NCBI RefSeq assembly: GCF_035594125.1
Contig: NC_087198.1
Span: 2,916,863 to 2,980,862, forward strand
Direction: 5' to 3'
Source of the DNA: Scylla paramamosain
Taxonomy: Eukaryota; Arthropoda; Malacostraca; Decapoda; Portunidae
Length of the DNA: 64,000 nt
This document shows positions 1 to 14,399 of this stretch, piece after piece (the stretch's first letter is position 1; each line of letters opens with the position of its first letter). The translations under genes and the position numbers were made by a program. The notes beneath the pieces are model-generated. The model saw only the letters and a list, made by a program, of their open reading frames with translations, searched no databases and was not told the DNA's origin.

Positions 1-454
1 ACAGTATAGAGTCAAAACCATCCAGCACTCAGTGGCCCCATCGCGCTGGTCAGTAGAGGACCCGAGGCCATCAGACGCAGCGGAACCTTTCTGGGTCGTA
101 AGGTGATAGTCCGGGGGACGTAAATAGGTGAGCATCCGGTGTGTGTCAGATAATCCAATACTTGCTTAAAGGTCAGGGAAATTGAGCACACCAGACACGC
201 TCCACATTACACAAGCTCTCGTCTTCACCTCCATTTATTTCAGCCAGACGACGCGAGGAGGAAAGTGCGGGAGACTGGAATGAAGCGACTGGAGAGTTAT
301 GAAGGATGAGTATGAAGATTCTTTGTCTTTTTATTGATTGATTTATTTATTCATTCATTTATCTGTTTGTTTATTTATTTATTTTATTTATTTACTTATT
401 TGTCTGGTGTGGGTTTGTGTCTCTAAGGTGTTGGGTCTGCTTGTCTTCTTTCTC
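1..454. other. No gene recognised; T-rich simple sequence
   Basis: No frame resembles a known protein. The only structure is a run of imperfect TTTA/TTTAT units at about 325-400. I see no splice-flanked open segment or RNA gene here. Confidence 0.5.
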
Positions 455-592
455 AGATTTACACTATAATCTTTGAAGCAATACTCACATAAATGGGCAC
501 TGAATGTTTAGTAAAGCTCCCCAAAGATTTACACTATCGTTGTTCAAGCAATGTTCACCAGAGTGGGGACAACGTTTAGTAAAGCTTCCCAA
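455..592. repeat. Diverged tandem duplication, about 70-bp unit
   Basis: Two adjacent units both begin AGATTTACACTAT (455 and 525), both contain a CAAGCAAT/GAAGCAAT motif followed by TCAC, and both end near GTTTAGTAAAGCT. Length is nearly conserved and the units differ by scattered substitutions. There is no coding frame across them. Confidence 0.75.
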
Positions 593-2075
593 GTGTAGGT
601 AGTTTAATGTTTACTTAGTAAAACCACCGCGGGTTACTGAAAGAAAATGGTTCTCTCATAAGAGCGCAATGATGATTAATTTGGTCTCTTTCTTTATTTT
701 TTTTATTTTATTATTTACTTATTTTTTTGTTAATGGTAATGCATGACGTGAGCTGCAGCATCACCATTATGGACACACTCTTCAAGACCCCCATTATTGT
801 CCTCTCTGTGTGAAATGCGTAGGGAAAGTACTTATAGAACACCAAATCCGAACTGTGGCCCCGGTATTTTGTGTTACTGGCCAGTGTTCAGTTATATGAT
901 GCTGCAAAGGGTTTTCGGGTCCTCCAGGCTCACTTCCCTAACCTTGCTCTGTACTCTCGCTCTTCCTTCTTACAAGCAGAAAGTGAGTCCATTGCAATAT
1001 GAAAAGGATATAAAAAAGGTGCCAGATTATGAAGAAATGCAGTTGTAGTGTAGAATGTTACTAATATTGTACCGAAATGCATTATTCATACATATTTTGA
1101 AACTTTTAAAGCATTCTGCACATCTTACCATGTTGTTTTATATTTGACAGTGCCGCCGAAGTCCCGAGCGGCTTCGAGACAAGGAAGAGAAGCTCCGCGA
1201 CTCACTTGAGCCAGTCAGTCAGTGGTCAGTGGCGTCAGCTTTGTTGTGGTGTACGCGTGAGTCTTGTGTTTTCTTGAACGCTTTTTTGGGCTTTAGGTGA
1301 ACCAAAACTCTCCCAAAGCCTGTCCACAGTGGTCATTAGGTATGTTAACCTGGTAATGAGTGTATTTGGACATACACTGCTAGTGAAACTGGTGTGTCAT
1401 GCCTCGCTTGGCTGGTAGGAAGCAAACGGTTGAAGAATCAGTTGCCAGAACATTAATAACTAACATTTTCTTAATTTTGCATATTTACTAGTTTTTGTAT
1501 TTCATATGACTATCTAGGATGTAAGTGTTTCCAGTGCCATGAATCTAAAGGAATGGTGCTCGAAATGGGAGCTTGTAAGGCTGAGGGACACGAAAATAGG
1601 CTTGAGTGTTGGCGAGAGTGGGCGGTGCGCCTACTGTTTAGGCGTCTCTGCCCCTCATCAGTCACCACGCATCCCGCCGCTGTCACAGCATTCCCCGGTA
1701 TATTACACTTGTTTCTGGAATGTTTACCGTAATGTCTGCAATCAGGAATCATCGTAAACATTAACCATTGTTGTCTTTCTGACCACCAGCACATCCTCTG
1801 CCGTTCCACCTTCTACCACTCCGATGTTATCTTCCACTTCCTTGTCGCTGTTTGATCCTCCATCACTTTCATAACCATCATCCACTGCCTTTCCCTCGTC
1901 ACCACATCCTTCACCTCCACCACATCAACTCACTCCACTTCATCAACTCATTCACAGGAGGAATCATGTGTGGAGCCAAGAGTGAGAGAGCTGAGGTGAA
2001 TCAACACTCTTTAGTAGAATGATTGTTCATCTCATTAAATTGAGAGTGACTTGTTGCCATGGGTTTATCTTTACC
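593..2075. other. No gene recognised
   Basis: The stretch mixes A/T-rich sequence with a GC-richer patch at 1150-1260 that contains repeated CAGTCAGT motifs and a GC/GTGAGT donor-like site near 1256. That patch could be a non-coding first exon, but nothing else supports it. The short open frames at 797-1048 and 1510-1809 look like chance frames with no recognisable domain. Confidence 0.4.
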
Positions 2076-2306
2076 CCCACCAGCCCCACCCCAACCCAGC
2101 CTCCCCCCAGCCTTACCTCCCCTAGTCTCACCTCCCCAGCCCCATCTTTCCAGCTTCCTGTTCCTAGTTTCGCCTCCCCAGCCTCACCTTCCCAGCCTTC
2201 CCTAGCCTCACCTCCTCAGTCTAACCTCCACAACCCTGTCTTTCTAGCCTCGCCTCCTCTCTCCTGCTTACCTTGCCACCCGACCCCCAGTTTCTCCACT
2301 CCCCAG
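2076..2306. repeat. C/T-rich degenerate minisatellite
   Basis: About a dozen imperfect units of 14-22 bp share a core like CCCAGCCTCACCTCC. The frame through it (proline/serine-rich) is a by-product of the repeat and is not a protein family I recognise. Confidence 0.7.
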
Positions 2307-2363
2307 CTTTAGTAGTAACGACCCCCGCAGGCCACGTAATTGCACGAGTCATTACCTTGTCTC

Positions 2364-2728
2364 TGTGTGTGTGTGTGTGTGTGTCCACGAGGAGGTAAGG
2401 AAGCAGCAGCAGAATTGGCCTTTAGGTATTTACATTGACTAATTTGGATAACGTGAATATGAAGCATCTCAGTTATGCTAGAGGTGGGATTAGGTTAGCG
2501 GATGTTAGCTGGTTGTCTGTCTGTCTGTCTGTCTACCTGTTCATTAGTCTTTGTGCCGATACATCAATGTATTTTTTTTTCTATTTACCTCAGTTTTGTT
2601 CTGTATCTATCTGTGTTTTTCTTTCTCTGCATATATCTATGTATCTCTCTATCTATCTATATGCATCTGCTGGTCTAATTTCATCAATCTATTTATATGT
2701 CTGTTATCTACCTATATAACTTCTCATT

Positions 2729-2775
<47 letters not shown>
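2364..2775. repeat. Cluster of microsatellites: (GT)n, (TCTG)n, (TATC)n, (TC)n
   Basis: (GT)n lies at 2364-2384, (TCTG)n near 2513-2534, degenerate TATC/TCTG units between about 2590 and 2715, and (TC)n at 2731-2775. The TC tract runs directly into a tRNA-like sequence. Confidence 0.8.
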
Positions 2776-2778
<3 letters not shown>

Positions 2779-2850
2779 AGGCTCTGTGGTACGTCGTTCG
2801 TGTTGCAGTCTGAAGGTTACGCGTTCGATCATGGAAACCTTTTTCGTCAC
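2776..2850 (+). mobile_element. tRNA-like sequence, possible SINE head
   Basis: Directly after (TC)n is a segment with a degenerate A-box-like TGGTACGTCGTTCG and a B-box-like GCGTTCGATCA about 35 bp later, the spacing expected in tRNA genes. It cannot be folded by eye into a good cloverleaf. A second similar half (CGCTTCGATCATGA) appears near 2930. A tRNA-derived SINE remnant is the likeliest reading; a functional tRNA is unlikely. Confidence 0.35.
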
Positions 2851-4700
<1,850 letters not shown>

Positions 4701-5242
4701 AGATTCAACAACGGTACTGAATGTCAAAAGTAGGTGAGGGATATGACCACTCGTTTGAGTACCATTGCTCATTTGAGTACCATTTTTGGGGAACTCAAAC
4801 ATAATTTGTTTGTGTTTGTAGCTCATTTTAGTATCTTTTTAGGTGGCTGAAACGTTTATTGGTCTATTAACATATGTGGGAATATATTTCCCACACTAAG
4901 TGTAGTAACAAATGTTAAATCGGACATGCAATGATAAACATGCTTTTATTCCTATCAAAATTATGTAGCGGTACCTTTGATAACATATAGGAAAAAAAAT
5001 CTCTGCCAAATTGTCACAATTTATTTTTAACGAAATGTATTAAAATTCATTAAAACAATTATCAATTTATAATTCCAACTTAATTAAAATAAAACACAAT
5101 AATAATGAAACGCATCTCATACTCTTCAATAAAACAAACTGTGTCAGACCCAAGACAAAGCGCTAGTAATTGAAGTTACAAAGATATTCATTATTTGTTT
5201 TTACATGACATACTATTGTGACACTTTGAATTACAAAGGACT

Positions 5243-6590
5243 TTATTTTTTTTTACATTTGCTAATGTTGGTTGCACAATGTTTTGTACAATGACATCTA
5301 AAGAATCCTTGGCCTGTTCCCACACTTGAACTAGTTGCTGCACTTCTTAAAGATATTTTTTTGTCGGTAGGTATATCTTTCACATCTAGGAATAACTGTT
5401 TACACACATCAAATTCAGACCGACTATACAATTTCTTAAGAATGCCGTCTCTAGTACCTAACTTATACAATTCATCCTCACTTCTGTTTAAAACAACTGC
5501 AATGATATTCCGCAAATCTCCTTTTCCCTTGTCAACATCTGGAATTGGTACAGTGACATTTTGTCCCACACTTGCTGGAGGGTGAGACGCATCAGATACT
5601 GTCTTCATTCTTTTTGCCTGCTTTTTCAAACTAGTACTAGCTACTTGCCTATCATGTGATGTTTGTGCTTCAGAATTACAGTTTAAACATATAACATTAG
5701 ATCCAAAGATATCCTTGCCGCTCTCAACGTTTATTCCACAAGATTCGTGAATATGTGAGCCACACTTCGAGCAGTAGTGATCTTCACTTATTTCCATTTC
5801 ACACACACAACTCGAAAACACTTCACTTCTATTACTAGATCGTGAATTTATGTCATCTTGATTTGTCATCTGCAAAGCAACATTAGATTCCCCAACAGTG
5901 TCCTTGTTTACATGTGCAATTATCTTCTCCAAATCCTCCTCATTATTTACAACTTTAATCAATTCTCGTGGAATGCATGTTGTTGCAAGGCCAACCCTTG
6001 GTTCTACACCAAACATTGCTTTGTATGGGCTTCGATTTATACCAGAATGATGGGCTCTGTTCTTCATAAATTGTACAAAGCGTAATCCTTCGGACCACCT
6101 TGCTGTATCATTGTCTTTCATCCATCCACTTAACATATTTTCAATATCTTGATTTGCCCGTTCCACAGACCCTTGACTTTGACTCTGTCTTGGTTTTCCA
6201 TGCACAATTTTCAACTCTGGCCACAAAGAAGCTAAGGACGTTATAACACTATTTACAAATTCTCTTCCGTTATCACTCTGTAAAATGCACTGTTAAAAAA
6301 ATATCAACAAGGTGATAAGCAACTTCTTCAGCACGTTTACATTGCAATGCACGTAGTATCACAAATTTAGTTAAATGATCTTGATAAACCATTATGAATT
6401 TATATTTTCCATTTGCTTGTGTCTGCATATCAATTAAGTCCACTTGACACCGACTATTTAGCTCTGAGTGTAAGATTGGTTTGGAAACAAGTCCTCTTTT
6501 ATTTTTTTATTTTTCTTACTTTGGCACACTTCACACATGGTCAAGAAGAGCTTTATCATATCGGCTGTCACATTTGCATATTTTGCATAT
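5243..6590 (-). pseudogene. KRBA2/SCAND3-like rve integrase with PHD-like zinc region, frameshifted
   Basis: The intact 3' part (5243-6226, 327 residues) starts inside the integrase core. It contains HGKPRQSQSQGSVERANQD, whose Glu (residue 22) is the third member of the DDE triad. Upstream on the same strand, but in two other frames, lie QSDNGREFVNS (second Asp, about 6250-6285) and CQVDLIDMQTQANGKYKF (first Asp, about 6400-6460), preceded by a zinc-binding-like MCEVCQSKK (about 6510-6550). At least two indels therefore break the gene, one of them a short deletion just before the QSDNGREF block. Residues 140-183 form a PHD/RING-like pattern: C140, C142, C152, C155, H160, C163, C180, C183. The C-terminus has a Cys-rich CHCTKHC. 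The same architecture occurs in invertebrate proteins annotated KRAB-A domain-containing protein 2-like. It is probably no longer functional here. Confidence 0.8.
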
Positions 6591-6599
6591 TTGCATATA

Positions 6600-7061
6600 T
6601 TCAGTGTTAGCTGCCTGGTTAGGAGGGCGGTCAAGAGGGTGTTCAGGATGGTCAGGTGAGCTCCAAGTTGCCATCTTGTTGTATTGGTGGCTCACGAACA
6701 ACTGAAAGGTGAAGTAAATCAGTGAACCAGGTAAATGAGAATGAATCCTCCCCCCCCTTCCCCCACCCTACAAACTATGACTCAGTAACATCTAACAAAG
6801 AAATAACAATTAAGGTAAACGGCAATGCAATAATCTGATATCAGAGGACAACACACGTACTAACCTGTGTCAATGCAGGAGGACAGCGGACTGAAACATA
6901 CAAAAACTGACAAGCCAGCGTCCTCACTTCCGGTGTTTGTCAAGCGAGTCCCACCCTTATGGTCCCCACATGGTTCACTCCACTCCCTAATGCTACTTAT
7001 ACATAGAAATGTTTTCCCCGGCACTACACCAGTTTCACTTTTAGTCTAACCTAGTTTTCCC
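6600..7061. other. Non-coding interior of the integrase transposon
   Basis: No integrase similarity continues upstream of about 6600. A CAG/GTTAGT donor-like site on the minus strand near 6866 could end a 5' untranslated exon of the transposon gene, but this rests on the splice motif alone. Confidence 0.35.
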
Positions 7062-7413
<352 letters not shown>

Positions 7414-7732
7414 AGTAAAGATTTCCCTCCAACTTGCAGTCCTCGTTTTGTAAGGTCTCCACGGCAGGTCTTAAACGCAGGTTGCAGGAAACTGAGGGCA
7501 GAGTCTTTTTTTTCTATAGCCTTTGTTCTACTATTAATATTCATTCTGCTTCGTGGGTCAGGAAGTTTTAAATTGATATATTCTCGTGTCTTAATTCTAC
7601 ACAATTCTAAAAACATTTTTTCTGTAAAGTGATGAAAAACGAGTCAATTCTGTACCTTCAGTTTTTGTTTCATTAATACGAATCCCTGCGCTATGTAAAT
7701 ATAGTAATGTTTAACAGATATTTTTGGAGGGG

Positions 7733-7950
7733 CTTTTTATATTGTTCAGCACATAATCTTAGCCACGTTCCTTCACAGTGAGGAGGGATGAATAGTCTGT
7801 ATCCCTAGCCTTTGTTGTACTGATACCATTCCTTATGCCGTGACTTTTTATATTGTTCAGCACATAATCTTAGCCACGTTCCTTCACAGTGAGGAGGGAT
7901 GAATAGTCTGTATCCCTAGCCTTTGTTGTACTGATACCATTCCTTCTGCC
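7733..7950. repeat. Near-identical tandem duplication, 111-bp unit
   Basis: Unit 1 (7733-7843) and unit 2 (7844 to about 7950) begin CTTTTTATATTGTTCAGCAC and differ by only a few bases near the end. Within the decayed array this is a recent local duplication. Confidence 0.9.
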
Positions 7951-8447
7951 GTAACTTCAGTAGTTTCCACGAAATATTTTTTCTCACTTTGAAAGTTCTT
8001 TACGACATAAATCTCAAACATGTTCTTGAAAAGTGAGAAAACAGGATTACTTCTCTCTGTCCTTTGTTTTACTCCTACGATTCCTTCTGTTTCCTTGGTT
8101 CGATAATCTCAAACTGACATTTTCTCGTTTTCGTAATTCCTCAGGGGAGAAATTTCAAGCACGTCCTTCAGAGCGGGGAGGCCTGTGTCTTGTTTACCTT
8201 TAAACTTTGCTCTGGTGATGTGATTTGTTCTGCGATGTAACGTTAATAGTCTTCAGTACACATCTTGTACTTTGCTTTAATAATACCATTCCATCTGCTA
8301 TGTGTGTCTTAAGCTGATATTTTATTGTATTCTCAGTTTTTAGGAGAAAAATGAGGAAATCTTTAACCTTTCTTCTAGTAATGCGATTCCTTCTCTTACG
8401 TCCCCTAGGAAGTATTAAGTTTAATTTTCTTGTTTATATACATACTC

Positions 8448-8596
<149 letters not shown>

Positions 8597-9465
8597 AGGG
8601 AATTTGTAGCATGGTACAGAAAAGTGAAGGAGAGGAGTACTCTTTACCTGAAGCTTTTGTTTTGGTAATACGATTCCTTGTGGTGTGTGACTTAAGTATT
8701 GTTTTTGTAAGGTCTTTAAGACAGAATTTCACCACGTGCCTGGAGTGTGAGGCGGGAAGAGTCAGTTCTTTATCGTTGGCCTTTTGTTCTTTTTATTTCA
8801 TCACGACAGAATCTCGCCCACTTCCCTGAAAAGTGAGGACCAACGAATACATGACTTAAGTCTGTGTTTGTTATACTAATGTGATTCCTTTTGTTGTGTA
8901 AGTTAGTGAGTTTAAGTGATGTATTCTCGTTTTCTTAATTCTTCTTGACTATTTTCAACCACGTTCCAGAAAACTAAGGAAGGGTTAGAATTCCTTATCT
9001 CTGCCTTGTAATGTGGCAGTGCAAATCCTTCTCTGATGTAGATTTTACGTTTTTTTTTTTTTATTTGATTATCGGAATTGTTGTGGGCAGATTGCAAACC
9101 ATGTTCATTAGGAAAAGTTTTATCAGTATTTAAGGAAATATTTCATTTTTCTCTCGCCAAACTTTGGAGGACACTAATCTGAGCCACGTTCAAGGTGAAG
9201 GCTTCGTTTCATGGAATAGAAAAGGGTGTGTTTTGTTAATGTATAGCGGCAGATTCATCCCAGAGCGTGTCTTTACAAGCTAGGGAGTCTTAGGCAAACA
9301 TTTTCTTTTCTTCTTCAATTCCTCTGGATAGAAATCTGAGCCACATTCCTGGCAAAGTGAGAAGAAGTTTGTGTTTTCTTTATTTATTGCGTTAGTTTTA
9401 TTTCCAGGGCTCATTTTTGGTACGTAAGTATATGTTTTATTTTTATTTATTACTTATTTGATGAG

Positions 9466-9541
9466 GGAGGTGGACGTGACCAGAGTTTGAACTGAGCAGA
9501 TTGAAAAGGCTAGCGTTAACTGACTGAACCATGAGGCACTT
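9466..9541 (-). mobile_element. tRNA-like sequence, SINE remnant
   Basis: The minus strand reads GTGCCTCATGGTTCAGTCAG (A-box region) and, about 40 bp on, CAGTTCAAACTCTGGTC (B-box region). This is the layout of a tRNA with a decayed T-loop. It sits in T-rich sequence with no gene. A tRNA-derived SINE or tRNA pseudogene is likely; stem pairing is too poor for a working tRNA. Confidence 0.45.
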
Positions 9542-9599
9542 GTTTTGTGCGTGTAAGCAGGCTACTCTTAAGTGCATATTTTATTTTATCCATTTACCA

Positions 9600-10124
9600 T
9601 GACGGAAATTTCTCAAGTATGGCAAAAAGAGGCTCCTTTCCTTCCAACAGATTTATTAGAGTCGTGTTTGTCACTTCCAGCGTTACATTTTAGGTTAGAT
9701 GGTCGTAGCAATAAACTCCACATGCAAGCCTTAAAGAATAACATTTCCTTCCACAAGTCACTGTAATTAAGTTCCTCATCTGTAACATCCATTCCATCCC
9801 AGCGATTTCTTGTGGTGTGTAGGTTAGGCAGAACAACACTGGGTCTAGAAGCTGCTCATGTTTGTCTGTCTGTCCACGCGTCGCCTGGAACTCGTGTACT
9901 GAAAGCCTACATGGAAATCTGCAGCTGGAAGGGAATTATATCTTGTAACGAGTGAGGAGAGCGGCAGGCAGACCTTGGCAACCCCTCGCGGGGTCTTGGT
10001 GTATGTAAACCTGCGTGTAAGGTCTCTTCGAGCTGCCGGGCTGGGAGGTGGTGCAGTTTTGAGTACTGGCAGGTGTATTGCATCGGCAGCGGTGTGCGTC
10101 CCTTCCATGTCGTGCAATTCAGGT
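9600..10124. other. No gene recognised
   Basis: Unique-looking sequence. The frames at 9572-9766 (+) and 9845-10540 (-) have no recognisable domain and no supporting splice signals. Confidence 0.4.
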
Positions 10125-10548
10125 ACTGCCCGAGCCTTTTGAGTGACGCGACTTCTGAGTCTTTGTGAAACGTGTTGGTGTGAAGTGTGGATTTGCGAGG
10201 CACCACTGGCAGGCCACGAAGGACAGGGTGGCCCGAGTACTTCAGCCTTTTTACTGTTTATTTTATCGATGGTCAGTGAAATTCGGTACTGTTCGGAACG
10301 GAGCGGAAGAAAAGAGTGGGGGAAATAAAAAAGAACAATAAAGAGAAAGAGAAATTTGGGTGAATACGGGATGAAACAATGGGGAGAAAGACAGCTGGTA
10401 CTTTTCGAACCCCTTGACTTACGTGACTTTTCATCAACCTTTGTGGAATGATATAAAGTGTGGCTGTCAAAGACACTGCTGGCAGCGTAAAGGATGACAG
10501 GATACTTCACACCTTTTGTGCTTGTTTCATTGCTGGTCACTTAACAAA
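10125..10548. repeat. Diverged direct duplication, about 265-bp spacing
   Basis: Segments 10125-10283 and 10390-10548 share an ordered series of blocks: GACGCGACTT/TACGTGACTT, CTTTGTG, GTGTGG, CACTGCTGGCAG or its variant, GACAGG, a TACTTCA block and ATGGTCAGT/CTGGTCACT. Similarity is patchy, so the duplication is old. No coding frame is shared. Confidence 0.6.
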
Positions 10549-10550
10549 AA

Positions 10551-10551
10551 A

Positions 10552-10611
<60 letters not shown>

Positions 10612-10712
10612 TGTGTGTGTGTGTGTATGTATGTGTGTTATTCATTCAGCACTAGGAAGCAGACAAGTATTAAAACAGTTTCTCTATTTACTAGTGATGA
10701 AAATGGTAGAAA

Positions 10713-10804
<92 letters not shown>

Positions 10805-10817
10805 ACATACACACAAG
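10551..10817. repeat. (GT)n and (CA)n facing each other
   Basis: (TG)n with TA interruptions at 10551-10637 and (CA)n at 10716-10817 are inverted copies separated by about 80 bp of unique sequence. Confidence 0.95.
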
Positions 10818-11160
10818 GACATCACACGTTGGTAGAGTTGCTGTTAATTCATTAACTCAGGATTACATTGGCGGGGCGCGAGGCAGTTTGATATAATGGG
10901 TGTGGCACATAACCAGCTGCGGTGCTCTTTGGTGTATACATTTGCTTGGTGTCAACACAGTTACGTACTTAATAACTTGCTGCTTCGTTCTCCGACATGG
11001 TCTGTATTTCCTGCTGCCTGTGACTGGAGCTGTTTCCACACACAAGTGTCCTCAATGAAAACTACACTGCCTTTCTTTCGCATCTACCTTTTTTTTTTTT
11101 TTGCGGGAAAGAATGACTGTGAACCATTATCTTGCCCTCATTCCTTCACCGCTCATCCAG

Positions 11161-11520
<360 letters not shown>

Positions 11521-11583
11521 TTTTCAAATTATTTACAAAACTAAAGTGCAAATATAGTTATGGTTATATTTCTGCGTCACATG

Positions 11584-11586
<3 letters not shown>

Positions 11587-11662
<76 letters not shown>
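11587..11662. repeat. (GA)n microsatellite
   Basis: Uninterrupted AG repeat of about 76 bp. Confidence 0.97.
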
Positions 11663-11666
<4 letters not shown>

Positions 11667-11719
11667 ACGTGTGTAGATTAATAAAAAAAATTCTTGAAAT
11701 TCTATTAAACCTTACCTGA

Positions 11720-12260
11720 GGGGATATGGAAGAAGGGAGAGGGGAGGAAGGGGGAAGGGAGAGGTGAGAGGGAGGATGGGAAGGGGAGCGAAGGGGGAGA
11801 GAGGGAGGGAAGGGAGGAAGGAAAGGGTTGAAGAAAAGAAGAAAGTTAAGGAAGAGATGATTGCTGTGTTATCATGTTCTGTTTATCTATTTATTTATTT
11901 ATTTATTTTATTTATTTATTTACTTATTTTTATAGGTGAGAATTGCGATTGTGAAGGAGAATTTTTGTTTGTTTGTTTGTTTGTTTGTTTGTTCTTGTTT
12001 AACCTGCCTTTCGTTCCTCGTTTCTTTGTTTTATATTGTTTGTATTTTATGGTGTTGTTCTTGTCTTCCTGTTACTCCTTTTTTTTGTCTTCTTCTTCAC
12101 CTCCTCTCCCCGTCGTTTTCCTTTTTTTTTCCTTTTTCTTCTCTTACTTTTCATCTTCCTCTTCCTCCATCACCACCACCACCACGATAACTATTTTTTT
12201 TTTTTCCTCCTCTTTATTTTCCTTCACCACCACCACCACCACAAGTTCCCTCCACATTGA
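11720..12260. repeat. Low-complexity block: purine-rich, TTTA, GTTT, CT-rich and CCA repeats
   Basis: Sections are GGGA-rich (11720-11830), TTTA units (11885-11932), GTTT units (11966-11995), CT-rich (12060-12165) and two short (CCA)n runs (12170-12184, 12226-12242). The open frames through it are compositional artefacts. Confidence 0.75.
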
Positions 12261-12484
12261 TCACATTGTCAGTCTCTCCTCACTCGATCCCTAGTATACA
12301 GCAGCACTCATTCCTCACCTAGTGGCGGCAGTTAGGGTGCACGTCACTCCCGGGTGTTACAGAAGACTCATTACAGGACAATAAACACGTTGCAGAGGCT
12401 CAGGTGTTGTCACTATTTACCTGGATATAAACACCTTCATTATTCTCCACTCGGGTCGTCTGTGTTTTTTCCCTGACAGGTTCA

Positions 12485-12718
12485 AGATTGACTTAAAGAG
12501 ACAAGAAGGGAGTGGTTCATAAATAGAATGGTGGATGAATGGAATAGAGTAAGGAATCAGGTCATTAGTGCAGAGTTATTTGGGAGTTTTACAAGATTGG
12601 ACAAATTTATGAATGATTAGTGGAAATTGATGTGTTTTGTAAAGACTGCCACGTGTAGGCCTGATGGCTTCTTGCAGCTTCCCTTGTTTCCTTTGTAATG
12701 TTCTTATAGCCTCGTGTT
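12485..12718 (+). mobile_element. CR1-like LINE 3' end
   Basis: From about 12510 a frame reads WFINRMVDEWNRVRN, then a stretch ending RLDKFMND and a stop near 12619. This is the typical C-terminus of CR1-group reverse transcriptases (the usual pattern is I/V-D-x-WN-x-LP...FK-x-x-LD). The 3' untranslated part continues with CCACGTGTAGGCCTGATGG and CTTCTTGCAGCTTCCC. The same 3' end occurs in reverse at 21300-21421. The element is strongly 5' truncated. Confidence 0.75.
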
Positions 12719-12815
12719 CTTGAGCTTTTTCTGTCTCACCAGGGCTATTTTCAGAGGCTACAGAGATGCTTTCTGAAGTTGTCACGCGTGTTTCTCCCAC
12801 TGGTTAGGTAGAATC
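12719..12815 (+). repeat. Dispersed repeat, copy 1 (CTATTTTCARAGGCYACAGA family)
   Basis: Contains TCTCACCAGGGCTATTTTCA, then GAGGCTACAGAGATG and later TTTCTCCC. A similar ordered series appears at 44390-44520 and inverted at 45625-45700. Probably a SINE or another short interspersed repeat, of unknown class. Confidence 0.55.
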
Positions 12816-12967
12816 CTCGATCACCTGCTGCTACAATAATGATCATTGTGTAGGGAGGGGGTAGCAGGTTTACTGGGGGGGAGGCGCCTCTACCCTCGAC
12901 CTTCCTCTCTCACGCCTCGCTGCCTTACGTGCGGCGAACACGACCTGGGAAGACATAAACCGATAAA

Positions 12968-13500
12968 GGAGAAAGAGGAGGAGGAGAAGGAAGAGAGGGA
13001 GGAGGAGGAGGAGGAGGAGGAGGAGGAGGAGGAGGAGGAGAAGGAGTACTTGGCGGAATAAAAGAAAGCTAAGTACAGCGGAGACAAGTGGGAGTGAAAA
13101 CCTGAAGAGGAAAAAAAAAAGGGAAATGAAGAGAAAGTTGCTAATGATAAGAATGAAGGTTACGAGACTCTGGAAGAAGAAAGAAAATGAAGAGGTGAAC
13201 CAGAGGGATGAATAAGAGAACATGAAAATGAAGAGAAAGGATGAGATGAAGAGGAGAAGGAAAAGGAGAAACAGGAGGAGGAGGAGGATTAAGAATAGAA
13301 GGTCAAAGAGAAGGAAGAAGAGGATGAATGGGATAATTACAATGAAGAGAGAGGAGGAGGGAGACGAGGAGGACAAGAAACAGAAAGAGAAGAAAAGAGA
13401 GAGAGAGAGAAAAAAAATCAGTAAGACGGAGTAAGAGAAGATGAAAAACAGAGGAACACGAAAAAAGAAAAAAAAGAAGAAAAGGATAACATCAACAATA
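12968..13500. repeat. (GGA)n and purine-rich low complexity
   Basis: (GGA)n occupies 12976-13045. It is followed by about 450 bp of A/G-rich sequence with scattered GAAGA and AAGAG motifs. Frames rich in E/K/R or L/S are artefacts of this composition. Confidence 0.8.
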
Positions 13501-13689
13501 TCACAAGTTCATTACCTTCACTCGGTGTTCACTTGACTGACTTTATGAAATTCGTGCACACCTTTGGTTTTCGCTGACCAATGCTCACCTCAGCCCCTGC
13601 TTGCCTGATATCCTGCTTGAGGGAGAGTGAATGCCTTGAAATTAGTGATTAGCGGACGGCGAGGGGCGGAGAGAAAGGCTGGCGAGGGT

Positions 13690-13880
13690 GGAAAGGAGGG
13701 AGTGGATAGGTGGAAGGATGGATGGACTAGAATGGTGGATCGGATGGTTGTTAGTGGGTGGCGTGGATGGTTGATGGAAGGATGGAAAGACTAGGATGGA
13801 AGGATAGAAGACTAGGATGGACTAGGATGAATGATGTTTGGACTTGGATGGTTCACAGTGGATGGTCAGGATGAAAAGTA
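13690..13880. repeat. Degenerate GGAT/GGATGGACTA repeat
   Basis: Units such as GGATGG, ACTAGGATGG and GTGGATGG recur irregularly for about 190 bp. Confidence 0.75.
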
Positions 13881-13917
13881 ATGATTTTGTCAGTTTTTCA
13901 TCGTACTGTGAACTTCA

Positions 13918-14270
13918 GAGGGAAAAATGTTGAAAAAAATGACTTGAGGGGGAATGTGTCCAGAGGGGAGGATGTTTAAAGGGGAAAATGATCAGAGGGA
14001 AGAATGAATAGAGGGAAAAATGTGTAGAAAAGGAAAATATCAGGAAAATTAATTGAGGGAATCATGTTTACAAAGGAAAATATCTAAAGAAGAAAATGAC
14101 GAGAGGAAAATAATTACTAAAAGGAAAATGACAACTAAGAAAATTATCACAAAGAAGAAAATGAAAAGGAAAACTGTTCAGTGGGGAAATTATGTACAGA
14201 AGAAAATAACGAGAGAAAAAAAAATGACAAGATGAAAAAAAAAATGGTGAGGGAAAATTTCAATAGAAAA
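13918..14270. repeat. Degenerate purine-rich minisatellite (GGAAAATG-like)
   Basis: Motifs like GAGGGAAAAATG and AAAGGAAAATA recur every 15-25 bp. No coding frame is conserved between units. Confidence 0.65.
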
Positions 14271-14399
14271 ATTACTTCTTTCTTTTCGATATGGTTCCCG
14301 TGACCTCGTTGTAGTGTGAAAATACTCATACATACAAGGCAGGGAGCGTTGTAATTCTATCTAGACGCTTGACCTCAGCTGACAGTCTTAACAAGGCCC

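Noticed and set aside
2776..2850. Functional tRNA gene
   Set aside because: A- and B-box-like motifs are present but arms do not pair well. It lies in repeat context, so it is listed as SINE-like instead. The same reasoning applies at 9466-9541 and 36361-36475.
7733..7950. CRISPR-like or phage-like repeat
   Set aside because: Two long adjacent units without spacers in eukaryotic-type sequence. It is a simple tandem duplication.
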